A DNA stretch of 64,000 bases, taken from Ralstonia sp. UBA689 (lineage in GTDB: Bacteria > Pseudomonadota > Gammaproteobacteria > Burkholderiales > Burkholderiaceae). The notes beneath the pieces are model-generated. The model made no database searches. It saw only the letters and a program-made list of their open reading frames with translations, and had not been told where the DNA came from. The first letter of the stretch is position 1. Each line of letters starts with the position of its first letter. The stretch spans positions 1-64,000 of the forward strand of contig NZ_DBMV01000040.1 in assembly GCF_002298975.1 (NCBI RefSeq). Reading direction: 5' to 3'. Shown one piece after another: positions 8,253 to 16,201 of the stretch. A program made the position numbers and the translations under genes.

Positions 8253-8585
8253 GGAAGTGATGTGATGCGAACCCCCCCGGTTACCCGTCATGCTGTTGGT
8301 GCATCCCCGGTTCCGTCCCCTGCCGGGGCCGACTCCCTTTCTTTGTCTTGCCAAAGAAAGGAAGCAAAGAAAGGCGCGCCCGAGATGGCGAAAGACTCCT
8401 TGAGTTTTCGTAACCGGGCGGAGGCGGGGAAAACTCGCTTCGCTCAAACAGTTCCCCGCCTTTCTTCCGCCCGCTTACAAAAATTCAAGGTGCCATCAAG
8501 GGCAGGGAACGGCCAAACCGTCTGCGCGCATGTGTTGGCGCCAAGACGGGTTTCCTCCGAGCGTGAGCCGCTTCAAATCGCGCGA
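8253..8585. repeat. Multi-hairpin intergenic repeat element between flgG and flgH
   Basis: This non-coding 333-base stretch splits flgG from flgH. It contains a perfect 9-bp hairpin CTTTCTTTG / CAAAGAAAG (8337-8345 and 8352-8360). A second stem is GGCGGGGAA / TTCCCCGCC (8423-8431 and 8452-8460), extended outward by GGGCGGA / TCCGCCC (8416-8422 and 8466-8472). The segment AAAGAAAGGAAGCAAAGAAAG resembles a widely dispersed beta/gamma-proteobacterial intergenic repeat that I know from Ralstonia and Xanthomonas genomes; that recognition is from memory. The open frame through it, joined to flgH, is not a real N-terminus. Confidence 0.7.
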
Positions 8586-9269
8586 ATGGTTCGCTTGGCC
8601 GTGCTCGGCACGGCGGCTGTGCTCGCCACCGCGTGCGGCATGCTGCCGCCGCCGGCCCCGATCGTGCAGGGTCCGACCACCGCGCGCCCGCCGATGCCGG
8701 TGATGGCCCCGCGCCAGAACGGGGCGATCTACCAGGAAGTGGCATCGGGCAGCGGCGGCTTTCGCGGCATGTTCGAAGACCGCCGTGCGCACATGGTGGG
8801 CGACACCATCACCATCGTGATCACCGAGAACACTGCGGCCAGCAAGCAGATGTCCGGCAGCGTGGACCGCAGCGGCAGCATGAGCGCTTCGGTGCCGACC
8901 TTCGCGGGCATGAACGCCGGCGTGCTGTCCCTGCTGGGCGTGTCGGCCACCGACGCCAACAAGTTCGACAGCAAGGGCGCCAATGGTGCGCAGAACAACT
9001 TCACCGCCACCATCACCGTGACGGTGGTGGAGGTGCTCGGCAACGGCAACCTCGTGGTGAGCGGCGAGAAGCAGATGGCCGTGGGCCAGGGCACCGAGTC
9101 GATCAAGTTCTCCGGCGTGGTCAACCCTACGACAGTCAACAATCAGAACACCGTGCTGTCGACCCAGGTGGCAGATGCACGCATGGAATACCGCGGCACC
9201 GGCTATGTGGCCGAGTCCCAGCAGATGGGCTGGCTGTCGCGGTTCTTCCTCACTGTGTCGCCGTTCTGA
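8586..9269 (+). CDS. flgH: FlgH, L-ring lipoprotein
   Basis: A 227-residue protein from ATG 8586. The N-terminus MVRLAVLGTAAVLATAC is a lipoprotein signal with Cys17 as the probable lipidated residue. The in-frame extension upstream comes from the repeat element and is rejected. The mature part contains the FlgH signatures GAIYQEVASGSGGFRGMFEDRRAHMVGDTITIVITENTAASK and LSTQVADARMEYRGTGYVAESQQMGWLSRFFLTVSPF. FlgH forms the outer-membrane L-ring. There is no strong ribosome site before this ATG, which may lower its translation. Confidence 0.95.
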   Translation: MVRLAVLGTAAVLATACGMLPPPAPIVQGPTTARPPMPVMAPRQNGAIYQEVASGSGGFRGMFEDRRAHMVGDTITIVITENTAASKQMSGSVDRSGSMSASVPTFAGMNAGVLSLLGVSATDANKFDSKGANGAQNNFTATITVTVVEVLGNGNLVVSGEKQMAVGQGTESIKFSGVVNPTTVNNQNTVLSTQVADARMEYRGTGYVAESQQMGWLSRFFLTVSPF

Positions 9270-9279
9270 GGGCCCCGCC

Positions 9280-10386
9280 ATGACATTGCATCGAATCCTC
9301 GGCGCCGCGCTCATCGCCTTCGCTTCATTGGCGGGCACGGCGCATGCAGACCGCATCAAAGACCTGACCACGATTGCCGGCGTGCGCGAGAACGCGCTGA
9401 TCGGCTACGGCCTCGTCGTCGGGCTGGATGGCAGCGGCGACCAGACCACGCAGACGCCGTTCACCATCCAGAGCTTCAACAACATGCTCACGCAGTTCGG
9501 CATCAACGTGCCGCCCGGCGCGAGCATCCAGCTCAAGAACACCGCTGCCGTGGTGGTGACGGCCTCGCTGCCTGCCTTCGTACGGCCGGGCCAGATGATT
9601 GACGTGACGGTGTCTTCCATCGGCAACGCCAAGAGCCTGCGCGGCGGCACGCTGCTGCTCACGCCGCTCAAGGGCGTGGACGGCCAGCTCTACGCGCTGG
9701 CGCAGGGCAACGTGGTCATTGGCGGCGCTGGTGCGTCTGCCAATGGCAGCAAGGTGCAGATCAACCAGCTCGGCGCCGGTCGCATCGCCAACGGTGCGAC
9801 GGTCGAGCGCGCAGTGGCCGCCACGGTGGGCGAGGCCGGCAACGTCCAGCTCGATACCGGTACGACCGATTTCGGTACCGTGCAGAACATCGTCAATGCC
9901 ATCAACAAGCAGTTCGGCGCCGACACCGCACAGGCCGCCGACGGCCGCACGATCAACGTGCGTGCGCCGGCACTGGCGTCGGACCGCGTCGGCTTTGTCG
10001 CCAAGCTGCAGAACATCGAGGTGACGCCCGCACTGGCCGCCGCGCGTGTGGTGGTCAACGCCCGCACCGGCTCGGTGGTGATGAACCAGCTCGTCAAGCT
10101 CGAGCCCTGCGCCGTGGCGCACGGCAACCTGTCGGTCACCATCAGCACGGAGCCGGTGGTGAGCCAGCCGGCTCCATTCTCGCAAGGCCAGACGGTGGCG
10201 GGCGCGCGCTCGAACATCGAGGTCAAGCAGCAGGGTGGCAGCCTCATCAACGTCAGGGGCGGCACCAGCCTGGCGGATGTGGTCAAGGCCATCAACGCGA
10301 TCGGTGCCAACCCGCAAGACCTGATCTCGATCCTGCAGGCGATGAAGGCGGCCAACGCGCTGCGCGCCGAACTCGAAATCATCTGA
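9280..10386 (+). CDS. flgI: FlgI, P-ring protein
   Basis: A 368-residue protein. ATG 9280 begins MTLHRILGAALIAFASLAGTAHA, a Sec signal peptide with cleavage after AHA. The mature protein starts DRIKDLTTIAGVRENALIGYGLVVGLDGSGDQT, the conserved P-ring N-terminus. FlgI assembles the peptidoglycan-level ring with FlgA's help. It begins 10 bases after flgH and ends 13 before flgJ. A longer frame from 9175 runs inside flgH and is rejected. Confidence 0.97.
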   Translation: MTLHRILGAALIAFASLAGTAHADRIKDLTTIAGVRENALIGYGLVVGLDGSGDQTTQTPFTIQSFNNMLTQFGINVPPGASIQLKNTAAVVVTASLPAFVRPGQMIDVTVSSIGNAKSLRGGTLLLTPLKGVDGQLYALAQGNVVIGGAGASANGSKVQINQLGAGRIANGATVERAVAATVGEAGNVQLDTGTTDFGTVQNIVNAINKQFGADTAQAADGRTINVRAPALASDRVGFVAKLQNIEVTPALAAARVVVNARTGSVVMNQLVKLEPCAVAHGNLSVTISTEPVVSQPAPFSQGQTVAGARSNIEVKQQGGSLINVRGGTSLADVVKAINAIGANPQDLISILQAMKAANALRAELEII

Positions 10387-10399
10387 CGTAGGCACGCTG

Positions 10400-11485
10400 A
10401 TGAACCCGACCGATCTCTCCAGCCGCCTGGCGCTCGACTCCCAAGGGTTCGAGTCGCTCAAGCAGGCCGCGCGCACCGACCCGACCGGCGCCGCCAAGAC
10501 CGTCGCCAAGCAGTTCGACGCGATCTTCGTGAACATGATGCTCAAGCAGATGCGCGATGCATCGCCGCAGAACGGGCCGCTCGATTCGTCGTCGAGCAAG
10601 ATGTATACGTCGATGCTTGACCAGCAACTCTCGCAGACCATGGCGTCGCGCGGCGTGGGCGTGGCCGACCAGCTTTTGAAGCAGATGCTGCGCCAGGCCA
10701 ACCACGTGAACCCGGATGCCGGCGGCAAGGTGAACACCGCGCTGTCCAGCACCACCGCCACGAATACCGCATTGCCCGGAGCCGCCGGCTCCGCAACCGA
10801 CGCAGCCAAGGCCATCGCCCGCTCGTCGCTCAACAGCATGGCCGCGTCGGCCGCCTCCGGTGCGGACGACGACGGCTCGGGCATCAGCACCGTGCCGCGA
10901 CCCGGCCTGGAAGAGCGCGTGCAGCGCGCCCTGGCCGCCCTGCGCAAGCAAGCCGAAGCGGAAGGCAAGGGCATGAACGCACTGGCCGATGTCGATCTGT
11001 CCACCGTGGCGTCCGAGCCGAGTGGCAGCCGCATGGCCAGCTTCTACAACAAGCTGATCGGCCACGCCTCGCAGGCCGCGCAGGAAACCGGCATTCCGGC
11101 CAGCTTCATGATCGGCCATGCCGCGCTGGAATCCGGCTGGGGCCGCCGGGAGATCCGCGCCAAGGACGGTACGAACACGCACAACCTGTTCGGCATCAAG
11201 GCCGGCGGTTCGTGGACGGGCAAGACCGCCGAGGTGACGACCACCGAATACGTGGGCGGCGTCGCCCACAAGGTCAAGGAGAAGTTCCGCGCCTACAGCT
11301 CGTACGCCGAGGCGTTCAAGGACTACGCCAACCTGCTGGCCAACAATCCGCGCTACAGCCACGTGGTGGCGGCCGGCAACGGCAACGACGCAGCGTCGTT
11401 TGCCAAGGGCTTGCAGCGCGCCGGTTATGCCACTGACCCGAACTACGCCAACAAGATCATGGCGGTGCTCAAGCAGATTGTTTGA
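10400..11485 (+). CDS. flgJ: FlgJ, rod-cap protein with peptidoglycan hydrolase domain
   Basis: A 361-residue two-domain protein. Residues 1-90 are the rod-cap domain (AKQFDAIFVNMMLKQMRDASP...MYTSMLDQQLSQTMASRGVGVADQLLKQM). After an Ala/Ser linker, residues from about 210 form a GH73 glucosaminidase domain, with the catalytic Glu in IGHAALESGWGRREI and the downstream NTHNLFGIKAGGSWTG and Y-rich YSSYAEAFKDYANLL motifs. It caps the growing rod and opens the peptidoglycan for it. It is the last gene before a hairpin that precedes flgK. Confidence 0.97.
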   Translation: MNPTDLSSRLALDSQGFESLKQAARTDPTGAAKTVAKQFDAIFVNMMLKQMRDASPQNGPLDSSSSKMYTSMLDQQLSQTMASRGVGVADQLLKQMLRQANHVNPDAGGKVNTALSSTTATNTALPGAAGSATDAAKAIARSSLNSMAASAASGADDDGSGISTVPRPGLEERVQRALAALRKQAEAEGKGMNALADVDLSTVASEPSGSRMASFYNKLIGHASQAAQETGIPASFMIGHAALESGWGRREIRAKDGTNTHNLFGIKAGGSWTGKTAEVTTTEYVGGVAHKVKEKFRAYSSYAEAFKDYANLLANNPRYSHVVAAGNGNDAASFAKGLQRAGYATDPNYANKIMAVLKQIV

Positions 11486-11499
11486 GAACGCTATCGAAA

Positions 11500-11526
11500 T
11501 AAAAAATCAATAGTATCGGCCGGCTC
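11500..11526 (+). promoter_or_regulatory. Candidate sigma-28 promoter for flgK
   Basis: TAAA, 15 bases, GCCGGCTC. The -35 and the first four bases of the -10 (GCCG) fit the FliA consensus at exact spacing; the last four do not. It lies 103 bases upstream of flgK in an AT-rich stretch, so the TAAA could be chance. Confidence 0.4.
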
Positions 11527-11549
11527 AAGTTTGCTCTGAGTCGGCCGAT
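11515..11549 (+). terminator. Strong hairpin between flgJ and flgK
   Basis: Arms ATCGGCCGGCTCA and TGAGTCGGCCGAT pair over 13 positions with one G-T pair and a 9-base loop. No T-run follows, so it would act as a weak or Rho-assisted terminator or an RNA 3'-end stabiliser for the flgBCDEFGHIJ message. It overlaps the candidate flgK -10 box. Confidence 0.5.
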
Positions 11550-11602
11550 GTCCTTTCCAGGGTCCATCTTGGCGGCTGCGCGCTGCCTGCACCGAGACAA
11601 AT

Positions 11603-13540
11603 ATGAGCAGCTCCCTCTTGAATATTGGCGCGAGCGGCCTGCGGGTTGCCGATATCAACCTGCAGGTGACCGGCAACAACATCGCCAACGCGAGCACGCC
11701 CGGCTATTCGCGCCAGGAAGGCGTGCAGACGGAGAACATTCCGCTGTACGCCGGTGTCGGCTATCTGGGTCAGGGCGCCAATGTCACGACCGTCAAGCGC
11801 ATCTATGACCAGTTCCTGACCGCGCAGGTGCAGAACGGCCAGGCCGCCACGAGCGCGGCCGACCAGCTCAACAGCCTGGTTTCCGGCCTGAGCAAGTACA
11901 TGTCGGACAGCAACAGCGGCCTGAGCTCGGCGCTCACCAGCTTCTTCAACGGCGCGGACGGATTGGCATCCAACCCGTCGAGCACCACTGCACGCCAGGT
12001 CTTCCTGAATGCGGTGTCGGGCCTGCAGAGCCGCTTCAATTCGATTGCCGGCCAACTCAGCTCGCTGACCAACCAGGTCAACACGCAGGTGCAGACGCAG
12101 ATCAGCTCCGCGAACAGCGTTGCGTCCCAAATCGCTTCGCTCAACGATCAGATTGCCAAGGCCGAGGCCTCCACCGGCCAGCCCGCCAATGACTTGCGAG
12201 ACCAGCGCGACCAGCTCGTGCAGACGCTCAACCAATCGATCAAAGCCAGCGTGGTGCAGACCGGCGACGGCCAGTTCAATATCTACGTGGGCAACGGTCA
12301 GGCGCTGGTGCAGGGCAACCAGAGCTACCAGTTGACGGCGGTGCCGTCTCAGTACGACCCGACGCAGCTTTCGGTCGGCTACAAGAGCCCGGCCGGCACC
12401 GTCACCATCGATGACAGCCAGTTGGGCGGCGGCGCCCTGGGCGGTCTGATGAATTTCCGCCAGAACACACTCATTCCGGCGCAGAACAGCCTGGGCCGTC
12501 TGGCCGCAGCGGTGTCGGCAGACGTGAACGCGCAGAACAAGCTGGGCATGGACGCCAACGGCAACATGGGCACCAACCTGTTCTCGGTGGCCGGCCCCAG
12601 TGTCGCTGCCAGCAGCAGCAACACCGGCAGCGCCACGCTCACGGCCAGCATCACCAACGCCAACGCCGGCCAGGGTTACGACTACCAGGTCAAGTACCAG
12701 GGCGGCACCTACACCGTTTCGCACTACCCGGATGGCTCGGCTTCGGTGACGGTGACAAGCTGGCCGACCACCGTCGATGGCGTCACGCTCAACCTGTCGG
12801 GCACGATGAACAGCGGCGATTCGTTCCTGGTGCGCCCGACCGCCAATGCAGCGGCGACCATGCAGACGCTGACCACCGACTACCACAACGTGGCGGCTGC
12901 CACGCCGGTGGTGCTCAACCAGGGCAGCAACAACACGGGCAGCGCCACCGTGGCGTCCATCGGCGTGGACAGCACCTATGCCGGCGCGCCGCTCACCTCG
13001 CCGCTTTCGCTGACGTACAGTTCCGCCGCGGGGGGCTCGCTTTCGGGCTTCCCGGGCAGCGTAACCGTAACGGTGGGCGGTACGTCCACCACCTATACCG
13101 GCGGCTCGGCACCCTACACGCAAGGGGCGACGTACTCGTTCAACGGCATCCAGATGTCGCTGTCGGGCACGCCGGGCAATGGCGACACGTTCACCCTCTC
13201 GGCCAACACGGCCAACAGCACCGACAACGGCAACGCCAGCGCGCTGGCCAAGCTGCGCAACGCCACGCTGCTCGATGGCAGCACCAACTCGATCGGCACG
13301 GCGTGGAACAACCTCGTCACCCAGGTGGGCGTGCAGGCCAGCCGGGCCAGCAGCAACCTGACCTCGCAGAAGGCGCTGCTGGCGAGTTCGACCTCGCAAC
13401 AGCAGTCAGTCTCGGGCGTGAACCTCGATGACGAGGCGATGAACCTGATGAAATATCAGCAGGCCTATCAGGCGTCGGCAAAGGTCATGCAGACCGCCAA
13501 CACGCTGTTCGACAGCTTGCTATCGATTGCCGGTGGTTGA
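11603..13540 (+). CDS. flgK: FlgK, first hook-filament junction protein
   Basis: A 645-residue protein beginning MSSSLLNIGASGLRVADINLQVTGNNIANASTPGYSRQEGVQ, the FlgK N-terminus. The C-terminus SGVNLDDEAMNLMKYQQAYQASAKVMQTANTLFDSLLSIAGG is the conserved D0 helix. The long Ser/Thr/Gly-rich middle carries the surface domains. FlgK and FlgL adapt the hook to the filament; FlgN is their chaperone. It probably forms a late transcription unit with flgL. Confidence 0.97.
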   Translation: MSSSLLNIGASGLRVADINLQVTGNNIANASTPGYSRQEGVQTENIPLYAGVGYLGQGANVTTVKRIYDQFLTAQVQNGQAATSAADQLNSLVSGLSKYMSDSNSGLSSALTSFFNGADGLASNPSSTTARQVFLNAVSGLQSRFNSIAGQLSSLTNQVNTQVQTQISSANSVASQIASLNDQIAKAEASTGQPANDLRDQRDQLVQTLNQSIKASVVQTGDGQFNIYVGNGQALVQGNQSYQLTAVPSQYDPTQLSVGYKSPAGTVTIDDSQLGGGALGGLMNFRQNTLIPAQNSLGRLAAAVSADVNAQNKLGMDANGNMGTNLFSVAGPSVAASSSNTGSATLTASITNANAGQGYDYQVKYQGGTYTVSHYPDGSASVTVTSWPTTVDGVTLNLSGTMNSGDSFLVRPTANAAATMQTLTTDYHNVAAATPVVLNQGSNNTGSATVASIGVDSTYAGAPLTSPLSLTYSSAAGGSLSGFPGSVTVTVGGTSTTYTGGSAPYTQGATYSFNGIQMSLSGTPGNGDTFTLSANTANSTDNGNASALAKLRNATLLDGSTNSIGTAWNNLVTQVGVQASRASSNLTSQKALLASSTSQQQSVSGVNLDDEAMNLMKYQQAYQASAKVMQTANTLFDSLLSIAGG

Positions 13541-13555
13541 GTTCGATCGAACGAT

Positions 13556-13582
13556 TGAAGAATCCTGGTTTTCTGTCGATAA
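13556..13582 (+). promoter_or_regulatory. Sigma-28-type promoter for flgL
   Basis: TGAA, 15 bases, GTCGATAA. This differs from the FliA consensus (TAAA / GCCGATAA) at one base in each box, with exact spacing. It lies in the 71-base gap between flgK and flgL, 29 bases before the flgL ATG. Confidence 0.55.
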
Positions 13583-13611
13583 CGCTCTAGAGCCTTCCGT
13601 CCGGATCGACC

Positions 13612-14571
13612 ATGCGAGTCAGTACTGCCCAATTCTTTGCTGTGTCCGCTGCCTCGATGCAGAGCACGCAGTCGAGCCTGCTCACGTTGCAGCAGCAGCT
13701 TTCGAGCGGCATCGCGCTCAACAGCGCGGGCGACAACCCGAGTGCCTTTGGCCAGATGGCACAACTGCAGCAGACGCAGGACGCCAACGACCAGTTTCAG
13801 ACCAATCGCGACGCCACCGACGCGCGCCTGACCACCGTGTCTTCGGCGTTGACCAACCTGGTGACCACGCTGCAGCAGGGCAAGCAGTCGATGGTGTCGG
13901 CCAACACCTCGCTGATGACGGATTCGCAACGCATCGGCGTGCTGGCGCAGGTCAAGCAGCAGTATCAGCAGTTGCTGGCGACCGCCAACCAGCGCGACTC
14001 CTCGGGCGTGGCGCTGTTCGGAGGTGCCAACGGCACGACCGACCCGTTTGTCAGCACGGCGGGCTCGGTGCAGTACGTCGGCTCCGGCCAACCGCCCACG
14101 GTGCAGGTCTCGCAGAACATCTCGATGCCGAACTCCGTATCGGGTGACTCGGTGTTCGTGCGCATCGCCAATACGGACCCGTCCAACCCCGCCGCCAATC
14201 AGAGCATCTTCAAGACGTACGAGAACCTGATCACGGCGCTGTCCACCCCGATCAACCCAGCTACCCAGGCCACCGACGTCGCCAACCTGCAGAAGGCCGT
14301 ACAGACCGCGCAGGGCAACCTGGACAACGCCTACCAAGTCGCCCTGCAGGCACAGGTGACGGTGGGCACGCAGCAGGCGCAGATCACCACGCTCAACAGC
14401 AGCGGCTCGAACTACGGAGAGCAGTTGAAGGAGCAGATCTCCAAGCTGCAATCGGTGGACTACACCACTGCCATTTCACAGTTCACCCAGCAGCAGGTGT
14501 CGCTGCAGGCCGCGCAGAAGACGTTCACGGCCATGCAGGGCATGTCGCTGTTCCAGTACTTCAATCCTTGA
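13612..14571 (+). CDS. flgL: FlgL, second hook-filament junction protein
   Basis: A 319-residue flagellin-like protein beginning MRVSTAQFFAVSAASMQSTQSSLLTLQQQLSSGIALNSAGDNPSAFGQMAQLQQ, with the SSG and DNP motifs of the FlgL N-terminal helix. The C-terminal helix is VDYTTAISQFTQQQVSLQAAQKTFTAMQGMSLFQYF. It joins FlgK to the filament and is exported with FlgN's help. It is the last gene of the flg block. Confidence 0.96.
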   Translation: MRVSTAQFFAVSAASMQSTQSSLLTLQQQLSSGIALNSAGDNPSAFGQMAQLQQTQDANDQFQTNRDATDARLTTVSSALTNLVTTLQQGKQSMVSANTSLMTDSQRIGVLAQVKQQYQQLLATANQRDSSGVALFGGANGTTDPFVSTAGSVQYVGSGQPPTVQVSQNISMPNSVSGDSVFVRIANTDPSNPAANQSIFKTYENLITALSTPINPATQATDVANLQKAVQTAQGNLDNAYQVALQAQVTVGTQQAQITTLNSSGSNYGEQLKEQISKLQSVDYTTAISQFTQQQVSLQAAQKTFTAMQGMSLFQYFNP

Positions 14572-14656
14572 CCGGCCGCATGCCCGGCAGGGTTGGCCGG
14601 GGGGCGGTGAGGGCGCGCGGCGTATCATATTGACTCGCCTACCGTTTGAACCGGTT

Positions 14657-15400
14657 ATGCCCATCCAATATCTTCGCCGCCTGACCGGCCCCCAGCGCTC
14701 GGCCGACGCCAATCGGCGCCTGGGGCAGTCGCTGGCCTTCGTGGCGGGTGCCGCCAACGCAGGCGGCTATCTCGCTGTCAATCAATACACGTCGCACATG
14801 TCCGGCATTGTCTCGGCAATGGCCGATGACCTTGTGCTGGGCGATGTTGTGCTCGTGCTGGCGGGGTTTGCCTCGCTCCTGGCGTTCTTGTGTGGGGCGG
14901 CCTGCACTGCCGTGCTGGTCAACTGGGGGCGCCGGCGCAGCACGCAGAGTGAATTCGCGTTGCCGCTGATGCTCGAGGCCGGGCTGCTGCTGCTCTTCGG
15001 GCTGATGGGCACGTCGCTTGGGCAATACCGCGTTGTGTTTGTGCCGGCCACCGTGGCGCTGCTGTGTTTCCTGATGGGGCTGCAGAACGCCATCATCACC
15101 AAGATTTCGAAGGCGGAGATCCGCACCACGCACGTGACCGGCCTGGCCACCGACATCGGCATCGAGATCGGCAAGGCGCTGTACTGGAACCACGGGCACC
15201 GCAACCTGCCGGCCGTGGTGGTCAACCGGCCCAAGCTGCGGCTGCTGGCGTCTTTGCTGGGGATGTTCTTCGTCGGCGGTGTGACGGGGGCGTTGGGGTT
15301 CAAGCACCTGGGCTATGCGACTACCATTCCGCTGGCGTCGATCCTGATGGTGCTGGCCGTCGTGCCGGTGGTGGATGACCTGATGACGCGCTGGCGCTGA
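14657..15400 (+). CDS. DUF1275 (YoaK-like) membrane protein
   Basis: A 247-residue integral membrane protein from ATG 14657. About six hydrophobic segments are visible, for example LAFVAGAANAGGYLAV near the N-terminus, VVLVLAGFASLLAFLCGAACTAVLV and LLASLLGMFFVGGVTGALGF. The pattern GxxNAGGYL...TSHMSG and GLQNAIITKISKAEIRTTHVTGLATDIGIEIG is the DUF1275 signature. Its function is unknown; the family has been likened to transporters. It lies between the flagellar and pigment genes and converges with the next gene. Confidence 0.85.
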   Translation: MPIQYLRRLTGPQRSADANRRLGQSLAFVAGAANAGGYLAVNQYTSHMSGIVSAMADDLVLGDVVLVLAGFASLLAFLCGAACTAVLVNWGRRRSTQSEFALPLMLEAGLLLLFGLMGTSLGQYRVVFVPATVALLCFLMGLQNAIITKISKAEIRTTHVTGLATDIGIEIGKALYWNHGHRNLPAVVVNRPKLRLLASLLGMFFVGGVTGALGFKHLGYATTIPLASILMVLAVVPVVDDLMTRWR

Positions 15401-15409
15401 AGACGGCGG

Positions 15410-16201
15410 TCAACGCAGCAGCAGGCCCACGGCAATCGCACAGCCCAACACGATCAGCCACGGCACGGCCGTCTTGACGACGACGGTGCGCAGCCAGTCG
15501 GCATCATTCGCGCGCCGGGCCGTGCGGATCAGCCCGCCGGCCAGCAGCACCTCGAACGCCGCTTCCGACAGCAGCATCGGCCCCTGCGTATAGAAATACG
15601 TCAGCACGCCCAGCGACGCTGCCACCACCGCCACCACGACGGCAATCACAAGTGCCACGGGCAGGAATTCATCGGCCGACGACAAACCCTCCGCCATGCT
15701 GCTGGCGGCTTCGCCCAGTGGCGACCCGTCGTCCGCACTGGCGAACGGCTCGAAATCGGCCGATGCCCCGCCGCCGCTGAATGTACCGCCATGCTCGCCA
15801 ATGCTCGAACGGACAGCAGCCCGCCCGGTGCTGCCGCCAATGCGGGGCAGATCGAAATCGAAGTCGAGATCTGCGCCCGAATCGGCGCTTTCGCTCGCGC
15901 GTTGCTGTTTGCGGCGCTGCGTGAAGCCCGTGTAGGCCAGCCACAGCTTGAAGGCGACAAGCATCGCCAGCCATGCCGCGACGGCTGCTGTGCCATACCG
16001 CCACGGCGGCGATTCCAGCCCCACCCAGTGCAGCGCCTTGTTGCACCCCACGCCCCATGCCAACGACCACAGCACGATCAATAGCACGTGCATGCGCAAA
16101 GCAAAGCGCGCCGCCAGCCGGCGCGCAATGTTGCGTTTGAGTGTGGATTCCGGTGCGAGCGCTGTGTTGGCTTCAGGCCGCTTCCATTTGGCAGACTTCA
16201 T
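15410..16201 (-). CDS. Hypothetical membrane protein
   Basis: Up to 263 residues from ATG 16201, which overlaps the end of the halogenase-like gene by 29 bases; a later ATG (MHVLLIVLWSLAWG) is also possible. It has two N-terminal membrane spans (LLIVLWSLAWGVGCNKALHWV and TAAVAAWLAMLVAFKLWLAYTGF). An acidic Asp/Phe-rich loop (ADLDFDFDLPRIGG) and a Gly/Ser-rich cytoplasmic region follow. Two or three C-terminal spans are seen (VALVIAVVVAVVAASLGVLTYFY and AVPWLIVLGCAIAVGLLL). I do not recognise the family. The overlap suggests co-transcription with the flavoprotein. Confidence 0.65.
   Translation of the reverse strand: MKSAKWKRPEANTALAPESTLKRNIARRLAARFALRMHVLLIVLWSLAWGVGCNKALHWVGLESPPWRYGTAAVAAWLAMLVAFKLWLAYTGFTQRRKQQRASESADSGADLDFDFDLPRIGGSTGRAAVRSSIGEHGGTFSGGGASADFEPFASADDGSPLGEAASSMAEGLSSADEFLPVALVIAVVVAVVAASLGVLTYFYTQGPMLLSEAAFEVLLAGGLIRTARRANDADWLRTVVVKTAVPWLIVLGCAIAVGLLLR

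Noticed and set aside
8262..8585. An N-terminal extension of FlgH of about 108 residues
   Set aside because: It is encoded by the hairpin repeat and would put the lipoprotein signal in the middle of the protein.
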